A program made the position numbers and the translations under genes. The notes under the pieces were generated by a model, which did not search any database, was not told where the DNA came from, and was given only the letters and a program-made list of their open reading frames with translations. A DNA stretch of 64,000 nucleotides from Lophium mytilinum (taxonomy: Eukaryota > Ascomycota > Dothideomycetes > Mytilinidiales > Mytilinidiaceae), in contig MU004194.1 in assembly GCA_010093605.1 (NCBI GenBank), forward strand, positions 1,221,900-1,285,899, read 5' to 3'. Positions 32,444 through 43,660 of the stretch are shown piece by piece (position 1 is the first letter of the stretch; each line of letters starts with the position of its first letter).

Positions 32444-33545
32444 ATGGCAGAACCTCGTACACCGATCGCGCTCCCCTCGTCCTACAGCTCTCTCCCCTGG
32501 AAAGAGATTCGCACCACCCACTACCCCGAGTCCTCTCCCACAGCGACGTCCATCATCGTCCTGACTTTGTATCGGCCAGGCAAGCACAATGCCTTCACAG
32601 CCACACTTGGGCGCGAAATGGAGCAGGCGTTTGCCATGTTCGATGTCGACGACCGGGTAAAATGTATTGTAGTGACGGGACATGGGAGGATATTCTGTGC
32701 GGGTGCGGATCTTGAGCAGGGGTTTGTGGGCGGACAGGAGCCTATCAACGAGCACAGAGATGGGTATGAAACCTCCTCAATCATATCATCATGTCTTCAA
32801 TATCTCAGTGGTTGGTTCTGGGGGATTTAAGTTGCTTAGAGCTGACATGGAATAACCCACAGAGGCGGTCGCGTCACTCTAGCCATCAACTCGTGTCGCA
32901 AACCCACAATCGGTGCTCTCCAGGGCTCCGCCGTCGGCGTTGGAATCACTATGTGTCTCCCTATGTCCATTCGCGTGGCTTACAAAGATGCTAAGATTGG
33001 CTTCGTCTTCGCTCGGCGTGGTCTGGTAATGGAAGCTTGCTCATCCTTCTTCCTACCGCGCCTCATCGGACACTCCCGAGCAATGCACCTCGTCACCACA
33101 GGCTCGACATACAGGGCGGACGACAAGCTCTTCGGAACACTGTTTTCCGATCTTTGTGATAAACCTGAGGATGTCCTTCCCAAAGCACTCGAGATTGCAG
33201 AGGATGTGGCCAAAAATACTAGTGTGGTTAGCACGTATCTCATGAAGGAGATGATGTATCGCGATACGGGATCTGCTGAGGGAACACATCTCCTAGATTC
33301 AAGGATACTTTATGAGCTTTTCGTGAGCCAGTAAGTTGAGTCCTGCCCAGATTGCTCAAACTCTTGATGCTGATCATGACTTCAGGGATAACAAGGAAGG
33401 CGTCAAGTCATTCTTGGAGAAGCGACCGGCGCAGTTCTCGGGCACTATGGAAAATAGTTCCCCAGCAGCGTATCCGTGGTGGATGCCGGTTGACATCGTT
33501 GGCAGAGCCAAAGCTGATAAAACAAGGGCAAAACCGAAACTCTGA
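32444..33545 (+). CDS. Enoyl-CoA hydratase/isomerase family protein, probably peroxisomal
   Basis: A crotonase-fold enzyme acting on enoyl-CoA thioesters in beta-oxidation. Three exons (32444-32763, 32862-33329, 33386-33545) give 315 residues with consistent phases. The CoA-binding and oxyanion-hole segments are RPGKHNAFTA, GRIFCAGADLEQG and GALQGSAVGVGITMCLPMSI. KIGFVFARRGLVMEACSSFF holds a Glu at the position that is catalytic in enoyl-CoA isomerases. The C-terminus is PKL, a plausible weak PTS1 peroxisomal signal. Hydratase versus isomerase activity cannot be settled from motifs. It lies 3.5 kb downstream of isocitrate lyase on the same strand, both fitting fatty-acid use. Confidence 0.9.
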
Positions 33546-33762
33546 GAGATCTAGTAGATAGTCCTTAGTGTTGTTAAATAAAAATTCTGAAGTAATAGTG
33601 CGAGCAATAATATAGACACGTTCAAAGAGAATCGGTTGTATGATATTTCAAGGGCTTTTGATTCATTGCCTAGTTACTTCCACTGGTAATCGAAGCAATG
33701 CCGACCTTGCCCTTTATGCCGTTGTCTCCACTCCGATCCATTCCACCAACAATAGAAAACGC

Positions 33763-34784
33763 TTAGTAGAAAGTCGAGGGTCGGTGGGCAGTGAAGATCT
33801 TCTTGCTGGCGCTGCGGCCAACGCGATGTGGGAGAGGGAATTTCAGATCCTTGGTCAGGAGCTGCTTGATGTATGGACGGCGGATGTCGGCGGCCTTCTC
33901 GACTTCAACGACCTTGAGGATCTAAAAAGAATTCAGGTCAGAGGCGTTCCACAAGATCTCTCCTAGGGTACTTACGTGAATCGACCTGAAACGAGATCGG
34001 TGACGGGCGGCCATGTCCTGGTAGAGGGCGTCCACGGCTTCGGTCCGCGACATCTCACGGTACTCCTTGTACATGTTGTGGGTGCCGGAGCGCGAGTCGT
34101 AGCGGATCCAGATACCGAAGTTCTTGACCTTCTGGGGGCGCTTCTCGTGGATCTGAGGCCGAAAGCGTTAGTATCAGCTATTTGCAAGAATACTGGCGTC
34201 CTTCGAGCAGCTCGGCTGGAGTAAGCGTACCTGATTCAGGGAGACGATCTCGCCATTCGCCTTCTTGATCTTGCGCAGCCTGCCGAGGAAGTACCAGAAT
34301 CTCGACTTGGCAACAACAGTGTTGGGAGCAAAGATGCGCATCCGATACAGCTTAGGGGCGGGGTTGGCCTCGCTGGGCAGATGGCGCCCAATAACCTGGT
34401 ATTCCTGGAGACGGCCTGCGGGAAAGAAGTTAGCAACCTCGAACATCATCCCAATACGTTATTATAGACGGTGTCTCTCGGTGAAAATTGCAGAAGAGGG
34501 TCCAGGGTCGGCGAAGAGTGCCGAAGAGGCGCCTTGGATTGTCACATTTTGGGTTGAGGTCGTAGTTATTCGGAGTTGATAGCCGTCTCTTGTCCAGGCA
34601 ATCTAGCGGTTCAAGTAGCCCGACTCCTCCAATCGATTCCTCCCAGTTATGCCCGTTCGTACACTATTGTAGAGCCTGTCCGGATGGCGTGGTTTCGAGA
34701 GCCGTGAGAAGGGAAAGTACTGGTATCCTCCGGTGCAATTGTCGTCCACTTCGAACGCAAGGATATGAAATTCTGCTTACCCAT
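33763..34784 (-). CDS. rpl20: 60S ribosomal protein eL20 (L18a/L20)
   Basis: A structural protein of the large cytosolic ribosomal subunit. Four coding exons (34784-34781, 34415-34231, 34152-33976, 33921-33763) give 174 residues, the expected length. Conserved segments are [60 protein letters not shown] and [20 protein letters not shown]. The first coding exon is only four bases (ATGG), followed by a 365-nt intron; the ATG directly follows a CAG acceptor, so a 5'-leader intron also precedes it. Ribosomal protein genes often have such long first introns. It is convergent with the hydratase gene at about 220 nt. Confidence 0.96.
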
Positions 34785-35097
34785 CTGCGAATTGTTAGCA
34801 GTCGCGCGTGAGACAGTATGGATGAAGTACAGCTTACCTTGATTGCTGTCGTGGCGTCGTGGGTTAGTCGTCGTCTGGGAGAAGAGTTGCAGTTACGAAA
34901 ATGATGGAGCGGTGCGCTCGCCAAGGAAAGCTAGCTCTTAGCGAGCCGCTAAGTCTCACCCGACTAGCGTGCCTTCTCGACGTCGTCGACCTCAGGCCAA
35001 ACATCAACCGTAGAAAGAAATGTCTTGAACTGCATCAGCACCGCATGATGGCTACTTCAGGCTACCGGACTGCATCCTCATACTGATCCGCGTAAAA
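34785..35097. promoter_or_regulatory. Bidirectional promoter, eL20 / CSN12
   Basis: Only about 310 nt separate the two divergent starts. On the minus strand it contains a leader intron of eL20: a donor in CAATCAAG|GTAAGC (about 34842) and an acceptor in CTAACAATTCGCAG just before the ATG. The core promoter is therefore probably between about 34.9 and 35.1 kb. Confidence 0.6.
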
Positions 35098-36791
35098 ATG
35101 AATCAGCTCATCGAACGCTTCCAGCTGTGCATCGCAGAGGGAAACGGAACTGAACTCGCCGAGATATTCAGTACAAAGGCTCCTGCGAGCAATCCTGGCC
35201 TCTTCTACGACCTCCGCCAAGGGTCGAACGCACAGCAGATTGAAGACTATATCCACTATACTATTACGCCCCGGAACGGCTTTCCGTTCGACAGTGCAGA
35301 AGTGAATGCCTGGACAGAGGTCTTCGTCAACTATTGGAAAGCAGTGGGCGAGCTTATAAGCTTGCATGAAAGCACAGATCAAGGCAAGCTAAGAGATGGA
35401 CAGTTTGGTGAGGTCTATGATGTGTGGAAGGCGTATACCAACTCTCTCATCAAACACCACAACTCGAGCGTCTTGCCGTTCTGGACGATTCCTTGTCTTT
35501 ACAAAGCTCTAACTGAGTTGCGGACATACGCAATCAAGGCAGATGAGCAAAGCGTCAACACAAAAGGAAACGTCACTTTCAATACAGGCCTCCAAGACGA
35601 CATTGTCAGCTCCGTTGGCAAGAATGAAAAACTCGAGGATTACGCCAGGGTGTTGAACAGGGTGTTTAACATGTGTCTTCAGGATAGGGCGCCCATTGAG
35701 TACTCCCGAAAATGGGGCACATACTACACGGCGAACTTGATGTTCAAGACTTACTTCAAGGTAGACCTCTTTAAGTCTACTCACTGCTCAATCGTGCAAG
35801 ACTAACAACCACCACCACACAGTTGAACGCTATTAGCCTGTCAAAGAACATGGTGCAAGCGATCAATGCCCAATTTGACATGCCACCGCTCCATAGATTC
35901 CCCAATTCAGAGATAGTCACTTTCAAGTACTATATTGGAGTCATGACATTCCTTCGAGAAGACTACGTCCAAGCAGAAAAGAATCTGACAGAGGCCTGGC
36001 AATTGTGTCACAAGAGTGCATACAAGAACCATCAGTAAGTTTAAACAATCATTCGATACGACTGACAGTCACTTATTACCACGAATAGGCAGATTCTCAC
36101 GTATCTGATCCCCTGTCGACTGATCACTACTCACAAACTTCCGACTTCCGAATTATTATCGCCGTACCCACGCCTCCAAGCTCTCTTTGGTCCTATTGCA
36201 GCCTGCATTAGGAAAGGCAATTTGGCTGGCTTTGACGCTGCTCTGTCAGCAGGAGAGGACGAATTTGTCAAGCGCCGCATCTACCTAACTCTGGAACGTG
36301 GCCGAGACATAGCGCTGCGGAATCTGCTCCGCAAGGTCTTCTTAGCAGGAGGCTACGAACCGTTGAAGGAAGGCCAGACCGAGGCAGATCTAATCAGGAG
36401 AACGCGAATACCAACCGCCGAGTTCGCGGCTGCAATTCGAATGGGGCTCGGAGCTGATGGGAAGCTACTGGAGGACGACGAGGTTGAGTGCATGCTTGCG
36501 AATATGATATACAAGGTGTGTACATGTCTCGAATTTCCTCATTCGCTCTCATTATCCTTGACATGCTGTTGCCCTTTTTGCCTCGTGCGCCGGGCCCTTT
36601 CATCGCCGGTGTTGCCTACGCAGCAGGCAGAGAGGTCTCGCCACTTGCGCACTTATTCTCACCCAACCGTCGTACAACAGCTGACACAAGTGCTTCCATA
36701 GAACCTCATGAAGGGTTACATATCTCGCGAACGAGCCATGGTCGTGCTGAGCAAGACCGCTGGCATGGCGTTCCCAGGAACAGGGGTCTGA
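35098..36791 (+). CDS. CSN12 / Thp1-family PCI-domain protein
   Basis: A PCI-domain scaffold protein related to yeast Csn12 and Thp1/PCID2, which act with the COP9 signalosome or with TREX-2 mRNA export. Four exons (35098-35760, 35823-36034, 36089-36515, 36702-36791) give 463 residues with matching phases. Family marks are [13 protein letters not shown] spliced to [54 protein letters not shown], and the winged-helix end [14 protein letters not shown] spliced to [20 protein letters not shown]. The short last exon follows a 186-nt intron, long for this window. CSN12 rather than Thp1 is chosen because of the fungal naming of similar proteins; either role is possible. Confidence 0.93.
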
Positions 36792-38392
36792 TGCGTAGCT
36801 CACAACGCATCGCTCAACATCTCCCAATAGAGCCACCCTCCAGCCGCTCCTCGCGTTGCTACTGGCCGGCGGCGGCATCAGGCGCAAGCATGCTCGGTAT
36901 ACAGAGATAGTAGGCATCCGGCTATATACTACCAACAAGAAATCAATACATCCGATGCATCCAATCCTCCATCCCCCGACTCAGCCTCGACTGACACCAC
37001 ACCCTTCTGCTGCGGTACCTCCTAGCACACCTCCTTTGCGCCTCTCGACTCATCACAGTCAGCGGAACTCCCAGTCTTGCCACCCCACAAGCCTCTTTGC
37101 GTCCTGCCCACCCAAGCCCTCCGCCCACCCAAGCCCTCCGCATCTCAACAGCCCAACATCTCGCCCTTTTGCGCTCTTCGCCCTATTCGCCCACCGCACT
37201 CGGCCTGTACGAAGCGGGCTTAGTCTCCCGCGCCTGCGTTTGCCGTACCCTTGCCTTGCGTCCAGAGCAACCGCCCCAATGAGTCACAGAGTTAGCGTTG
37301 AAAGTGAGACCCGGCGATGCGGGCAACCCTTGTACAGATATTGAGTCGTTGCGTGAGGCTTGATCGCAGCATATCGGGTTTCAGGCTTCGGGTGTGCTCG
37401 TTTTGGGAGAATGGTAGTAATGTGAAACCCGGAGCTTTTGATTCACGACGAGTTGGTTTTGGTAGCTGGGAATTCACCGAGTTATACAGAGGTGGGAACT
37501 ATGATAGGAATACTCGTTTCTGTGATTTATATTGTTTGCATCGTGAAGCAAGACTACGTAGCAGATAAATCTAGCCAACTCGGAAAATACAGAGCACAAT
37601 CTTTCTTTCATAGCCTCTCTCCGTTCCCGCCATACAAGCTTTCTGATGATAGAGAGCCTCGAATGTTTCGACTCTCGGACATCCGACTCTGTCCCGCAGA
37701 AGATAAATAACTGTTGAAACCCGCAAAAGATGAATTGACTGCCGTGATTACCATATTTGCAAACAAACACAACCTTGACAATTTCAAAGAAACCCCGCAG
37801 GACCCCAAGAACCAAGGTTTTTTTTTTCGGAGTTTGCTGGGTATGCTCCGCGAATACAAGAAATCGTTGCAAAACGCTCCAACAAAGACGATAGATAAAA
37901 CAAGGCCGAGCCGAGGGCTGGGGCAGGCTGCAATTTCTAGGCCTTTCGCAGCGACTATAGAGGAATAAGATGGATAGAAACACAAGCAGTCATCGGACAG
38001 CAGCGGCTAGTGGCGCATGCTGCTGCAGGATGGAAAGACAAGAACGGGATGAGGATATGGTACAACGGTGGCTCAAGGAGTGCCAGAAGGGTAAAGCGCG
38101 CAAATCAGGGAGCAAAAACGCCGGGTATCAATCCGTGGCCGCATGCTAGATGTGGTAATAAATTTACAAGAAGAGAAAGGTCGGGTTTGGAGATGGGTGT
38201 GTCGGATCGAGATGGAGGTGGAACGCTGGATGATATGGGTCGGACGATGTAACGCGGTGAGCGAGAGTCGAGAAGTAGATTGAGGGGATTAGGGGCATAG
38301 TGCCGTTGAGATGTGAAGGGAGATGGCGGGACTTGGTGAGGAGAGCTGGCGTCGACGCCGACGTGGACGCGGGGCGAACACGACAGTGATGC
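36792..38392. other. Long convergent intergenic region
   Basis: About 1.6 kb between the ends of CSN12 and the BTB gene. It has a CT-rich stretch (36.96-37.27 kb) with a 17-bp direct tandem duplication (cccacccaagccctccg at 37107-37123 and 37124-37140) and a run of ten T at about 37818. A plus-strand frame near 37.73-37.96 kb has fairly protein-like composition but no known motif. Nothing firm was seen. Confidence 0.45.
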
Positions 38393-39419
38393 CTAGCGGG
38401 GCGACTTGGCTGCGAGGTCATCCTGAAGAAGGCCGCGTCAGCTGCTTGCATCGTGGGTGATTGCGTACTTGTGTTGAGCAGAGGTATGGATCGTCGAGAG
38501 GTGATGAAATAAGAGACGTACCATGTGATTGACCATCGCAACGAACAAGTCGAAGAACAGTTTCCCGCCATTCTCCATCTCATTCTGCATCGTGCCGCTA
38601 CGCTTGAAAGTGGAACGGCTACGAATGATCAGAGCAAGGTAGTGTGATCGTAGCTTCGCATCGTTGTCGGGCGTGTTGGCATAGGCATAGCGAGCTGACG
38701 TTAAGATCGTGCTGCACTGGATCCCGGACTGAAGACCTTGCTTGCGGAGAGCAAGTCGCTTGAGCTCTTCAAGGCCATACTTCTCAGCAGCACACTGTCT
38801 ATTGTTAGAACTTGACAGTCTTGCGATGAACGTGATACGATTCGACTTACGTAGATAACGGTATCCTTCAGAATCGGACCGTTCACGGAAGCGTGATACA
38901 CCGTCGACTCAGCCGTCCCACGACCGTTGGCCGCATCTTCCAAGTTCCAGCTATTCCTCCGCTTGTCAAACTCCAAACGAGGGTAGTAGTCGCCTTTGTA
39001 TAAGTATTCCAGGAGCGACGAGAAAATTTCAGGCTCCTCGTCAGGCAGGTCGATCCGCTTGGCCGTGGACTGGAAGAACTGATCGCGACAGAGCGACTGG
39101 AAGAAGGGCGAGTGGCAGAGGACGTCCTCGTGGGCAGCGAAGAGTCGCTGTTCGCGACCGATGCAAAGAGTGATGATAGCGCTAGTCAAGCTAGACGTGT
39201 CAGTCTCGGGGAAGTATCGATATGACGCGCATGCTGCACTCACCCTCCCACGGTCGGACTCGTTTGCGCGGATGCTGGCGAGGCCTGCTGCGCCATTTTC
39301 TCGACCTTCTTGGTCGTCATGGAGTCCCTGAAGGAGCGGTTCTTCTTGCTTGTCGACTTGCCGGCACGGTGCTTGGAGAAGCTCTCCGCCTGGGTCCGGT
39401 TCCTGCCTGAGCTGAACAT
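38393..39419 (-). CDS. BTB/POZ-domain protein
   Basis: A BTB/POZ protein, likely a protein-protein adaptor. Four exons (39419-39244, 39181-38851, 38794-38522, 38422-38393) give 269 residues with matching phases. After a basic Ser-rich N-terminus comes the BTB domain: LCIGREQRLFAAHEDVLCHS, PFFQSLCRDQFFQ, RIDLPDEEPEIFSSLLEYLY and KGDYYPRL. KDTVIY is spliced to CAAEKYGLEELKRLAL, a helical region common in fungal BTB proteins, then the long HYLALIIRSRSTFKRSGTMQ and the short last exon DDLAAKSPR. The last exon is only 30 nt and was found by the expected family ending. Partners are unknown; a Cul3 adaptor role would be typical but lacks direct evidence. Confidence 0.88.
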
Positions 39420-40666
39420 GTTTGCGAGTGGATGGATGGCGATAAGGTCGTGGGGCTTCCGGAAGTCGAAGGGTCGGCGAAGGGTGGGCGATGGGGAGTA
39501 TTTATAACAAGGCGGGCATAGGCAACGATGGGTGACGACGACGACAACGACAACGCAACGACAGTCCTGAGGCAGCAAGTTGAAAATGAGGAGGAAGGCA
39601 GAACAGGCGGAATGCCAGGGGAATATATAGCTGCAGGCGGAGGGCAGCTATCTCGCCCAGGCCTCCGAGCAGAGTGCCACCACAGAAAAGTGCGGACTTG
39701 ATTGGACGCGTAAAGTGGAAATCCCCCCGACGCGTGAGGGAACGCGATATCACATGTGCAGCCTAGCTAGTTTGAGCGGCATTCCCTGACTCTTTTGCTG
39801 CCGCAGACACCCCGGATCCTGGGCGCCGGAGATGGCTGAGAGCTGCAAGAGGGCTAGACTGGAGGGCTTAGGTTTCACAGCGCCCTGAGCCGGTGCGCTC
39901 GCGCATTAATCGTCCGCCATGGTGCCTGCTGGCGTTCCTGGCCTAGCCGGGGGCGGCATGGTTTTGAGCGCAGGAGAGGGGACAGATGAGACACAACGAC
40001 GAACGACAGAGATGGATGAGATACGACACTTAGCTTGCTCTAAGCCGCTATCGCTGTGCTCCAAAGGCGTCGCAGCGGGTGTGGTCAAGAGAGGTGTGAG
40101 TCCGCCCTTGCTCCGCCCAAGCTCGCCCTCGGCTGGGAACTTCGGGTGCACAGGCCAGGAGGGCTGCACCAAAAGCAAGACGCTGTCCATCATCTCACCA
40201 AGCAAACGGGGCAACCGGTGGGCGACGATCCTAGCTGCGTTGATCGAGGCTGGCCTTGCCCCTGGCCTGCAAAAAAGCACCGCCGTTTGCGCCCTCTGCT
40301 TCCGCATCCCCACCCAATCCACGACAGCGCTGCAGGTCCGGAGGAACGCCATGCCAAGGGTGTCATCGTACCATGACTTTGCGATCTTGTAGCATCATCT
40401 TACATAAATTCGAGCCATGATGTGAGTGGAGCACTTATTAGCAAGGATATAAAGCCTCCGGCGACATTCAGGCAGCACTCAGGCATCCACCACTATGCAG
40501 CATCTCGGCCGATAGAAAAGCAATCTAATAGTCAAGCAACTTTTGGACACCTCAAGCTGTGTCTACCTAGATCAACAAAAGGATTCTCATTTAAAGCTAT
40601 GTATGCAGCGTTCTGTTCCTGGAATATCAGCTAAACGCCAACGATGCTGAAGCCCCAAATCAATCC
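39420..40666. other. Intergenic, promoter side of the BTB gene
   Basis: About 1.25 kb. The part nearest the BTB start contains CGT/ACG trinucleotide-rich sequence (39.53-39.56 kb, gacgacgacgacaacgacaa). Opposed frames of about 150 codons near 39.9-40.4 kb overlap on both strands, have no motif, and are not called. Confidence 0.4.
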
Positions 40667-41974
40667 TTAATGGAAAAAGCCTCCTCGATCCAAAGCTGTG
40701 CAAAGTGATCCCCTGAAGTCTCTCTCAAAGTCGAGATCATGGTCACAAGCATAGTTAAGGAACTTGCCTTCTCTAAGAAAATGGAAAGCAAACCTTAGTC
40801 TGTCGGAGCAACGATTGCAGACGATTCGATATCTCTGGTCCATCATCCTCCCCACGTAGGCCGCAAGCGCTTCATCACAGTGCAATTCCTCGACGTAGAC
40901 TAGCTGTGCAAGCTCCATCTCTAGCTCCGGCGTTCCGTTTTCCATGATATGCTTCACCTTCTCGAAAAGCTTTGGGAACATCGAGACCACTTGCAAGCCT
41001 TTCGCAGCCCTATAGACTTCCACAGCGTGATTGAGCAGCCTGAGCTTGAACGCATGAGACCTGATATCCATGACCAGGTCGCGAGTTTCGCCGGGTTCCA
41101 ATGCACCGGAGCACCGTAATGAGATCTTTTTATCCACGTCTGGAAAATGATAAACATCAAGGCCATAGTTCCTGATTGACATTAGCCGTAGTAGGTGCTC
41201 AACACGCAGCTAACCTACGCCTTCCAGCGTGTCAAATCGGTTGCGTTTTCCAAGGCAATCATAACGTCTAGGTTGAGTTTGCGGGCCGAGATGATATGGA
41301 GAAGATAGTCGAGCAAGTCGTCCAGTGTCAAAAATGCCAACGTGTATGTGGCAATCTTGAGTTCTAACTTTGTCGCATCAACTCCAATGCTGTGAGTTTC
41401 AAGGCCCTTCCAACAAAGCTCAGACAGGTACGCCCTTGATAGGTACCTTTGTCCGTATTTCTTAACGATGATGAAGGAGCTGGTAGAATCACTGCTGCTT
41501 TCCAAGAGGAGGGTATTGTCGACGCCGTTGATCACAGACAATTCATCCTCGGACGATGCGCCGTGATCTTCCCATCTCTTCAGAGCGCGGAAAATCCAGT
41601 TTGGTACTTGAGCCTTGATGTCAAAGTCGCCCGTGGCGAGAAATTGGATTACCCGATAGAAGGCGGCAGGTGAGATGTTTGCAACTTCAGTGGCGGCAGT
41701 GTCGAGATAATACATTCTAGTCGACTGGACAGCCTGAGCAATCCACGGGTCCAACATCGCAATCGATAGTGGCACTTTCATGATCCTTCTGTGTATGCGC
41801 CCAATAACGACGTCGACGGTCTTCTCGGGTTCGTGAGGGTTCAAAGGTCTGTGTAGATCTTTTAGAATATATCACAGCACGAGGAGGACATACTTACCCC
41901 CGGGCGATGCTATCAATCATAATAGTCCCATCGAAATCAAGCCATGGAATGGTATCCTCTTTCATAGTGCCCAT
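40667..41974 (-). CDS. BTB-like domain protein, tandem copy 1
   Basis: An adaptor-like protein with a divergent BTB fold. Three exons (41974-41898, 41848-41219, 41171-40667) give 403 residues with consistent phases. The BTB-like part is VVIGRIHRRIMKVPLSIAML, DPWIAQAVQ and NISPAAFYRVIQFLATGDFD. The middle part holds FLTLDDLLDYLLHIISARKL. The C-terminal exon has IRSHAFKLRLLNHAVEVYRA and ends near FERDFRGSLCTALDRGG. The next gene upstream on the same strand shares all three blocks, so they are tandem duplicates. Compared with copy 2, this one has an extra segment (CNRCSDRLRFAFHFLREGKF). The function is unknown. Confidence 0.8.
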
Positions 41975-42447
41975 TCTTCCAACGTCAGTAGGTAAACATC
42001 GGCGGAAAGAATGGCGCCTGCTTACTCTGCAGTACCTGCGAAGCTCAACGGCTAATGACTGAGATAGGGGCGCAAGCGTAAAGACCAGGTTGAAGATATA
42101 TAATGGTTGTTAGAGTATTGATGACTGACAGCGGAGACGAGCGAAAGTGGAGAGTTTGAATGATGTTAGTAATTGACTAAACAAGAAAACTTTTAGATGT
42201 TGAGTAGTCGTTCCAAAGATGTGGAAGCTGCAACCTGCATCGGATGTAGCACCTGCAAAGCCATCCCAAACGCCTACGTCCACACCTGCACTCCACCATC
42301 CCCTCAGCCCGCCATACCACGTCGTCGTCGAATGCCACCGAAAACTGCACTTTTCCCAGCCCCCAGTCAGCTTGCTGAGGCACGTCAAACAGAGGCAAAC
42401 CAAGAAATATCCACATCCATAGCTCTTCCCAAGAAAGAGTATGCCCT
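41975..42447. other. Intergenic between tandem BTB-like copies
   Basis: About 470 nt containing the promoter of copy 1 and the 3' flank of copy 2. Open frames of about 100 codons on both strands have no motif. Confidence 0.4.
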
Positions 42448-43660
42448 TCAACCCCTTCCTGCTCTGCGCAAGGCCTCAGCAAGAGCGACTTTGAAGTTAG
42501 CCTTGAAGTCTAGGTCATCCTCAACCGACACGTCGCGAAGCAAGTTATGCATGAGGGTCGCCACGCAGTCCTTGAGGTCCTGAGGGGTGTTGGTTTGCTT
42601 TCGCACATGCTGGGCCAGAGCGACTTGCAAATCCTCATCTCCACACCTGAGAATGTCCTCCACTTGTTTGAGCAATAGCGTGTACATCTCAGTCAAGCCG
42701 GTCTGATGCACAGCGCGGTAAACTTCAAACGTGCGGTCGAGTAGCTGTAGCCTGAATCGCTGAGATCTAACGTCGATGTTGTTGTCATCAGAGATATCAG
42801 AGGCGGTGCTGAAGGTTCGGAGCTTCGGGGATGGGTGTTCTTCCTCGATTTTCATGGCTGGAGTTCTAAGACAGTTAGCCACGTGACTCAGAGATGGCTG
42901 GCTGTCGGTCTTACTGCTCATCACAGGCTGGGCCCCGACCTGACTTCAGCAAAGCAAGAAGCTGCAGGAGGAAGTCGAACAAGTCATCTTGCGTCCAGAA
43001 TGTGAGTTGGATCTCCGATGCCCCTGGGGTGATAGTAACGCTCAACTGATTGACGTTTAAGGTCAGGTTTGGAGCCTCAGGGGTTCCGAGAGCTGCCAGA
43101 GAGAACGTGTGTCCGGAGAGACCAGATTGGTTCCCGTAGATTCTGAGACTGAAGATCTCATTTTCGGCGTTCCAATCTAGCCAAAGATTGTGCGCTGTAG
43201 TAGAAAGGCAGGTTTGTTGAGTTGCGGCCGCCTTCAGAGGGTAGGACTTCCAACTTGGGAGTGGAACCGATGTCGAAAGTCCCGGTAGAGACGTACTGCA
43301 CAACGCGATCGAATGCGTCTGGCGACATGGCTGGCAGTCGAATTGGAAGCGGATTGCGAAAGTCGTAGCCATGGTCGTTGATGTAGCTGATTTTTTCTCC
43401 AAGCGCGCGCGGCACAATAAGGTGCCTTTACTGCCAGCGCCTTTATTGCCAGCGCCTTTATTGCCAGCGGCTTTACTGCCCGCGCCATCGTCTACCATCA
43501 GAACGAAGGAATCGCCTCGAACGAATCTGAAGAACGTAAGCCAATGAATGAATAGACGGAGCGTCTAGGGTCGCTAAACAACTTACCCGGGAATGCCTGT
43601 ATATGCCCGGACGACACCTGCGGAGTCAATCTCCGGAATGTCCATGTTTCGATTGGTCAT
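42448..43660 (-). CDS. BTB-like domain protein, tandem copy 2, with compensated frame shifts
   Basis: Paralogue of the neighbouring gene. Exons 43660-43587, 43526-42915 and 42865-42448 sum to 368 codons with matching phases and no internal stop. It starts MTNRNMDIPEIDSAGVVRAY, then GDSFVLMVDDGAG, then four 5-residue repeats (GSKAA, GNKGA, GNKGA, GSKGT). Between about 43420 and 43190 the open frame is Thr/Ser/Gln-rich and unlike copy 1. A second frame of the same stretch reads VPRALGEKISYINDHGYDFR and then MSPDAFDRVVQYVSTGTFDI, clearly matching copy 1 (ISPAAFYRVIQFLATGDFDI). Homology returns to the main frame at NLWLDWNAENEIFSL, then LTFWTQDDLFDFLLQL and RSQRFRLQLLDRTFEVYRAV. Two compensating indels, or sequence errors, explain this. 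The BTB core is probably scrambled in the predicted protein. Confidence 0.7.
43429..43488 (-). repeat. 15-bp coding minisatellite, four units
   Basis: Four consecutive 15-nt units (consensus GGCAATAAAGGCGCT) encode GSKAA, GNKGA, GNKGA and GSKGT inside BTB-like copy 2. The unit length keeps the reading frame. It lies immediately before the point where homology with copy 1 leaves the open frame. Confidence 0.8.

Noticed and set aside
37714-37968. Possible small plus-strand gene of 84 codons
   Set aside because: Composition is protein-like, but there is no motif, it includes a homopolymer T run, and it overlaps an equally long frame on the other strand.
39906-40392. Opposed open frames of about 150 codons on both strands
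   Set aside because: They overlap in GC-rich DNA with no recognisable family, hydrophobic pattern or splice sites; most likely chance.
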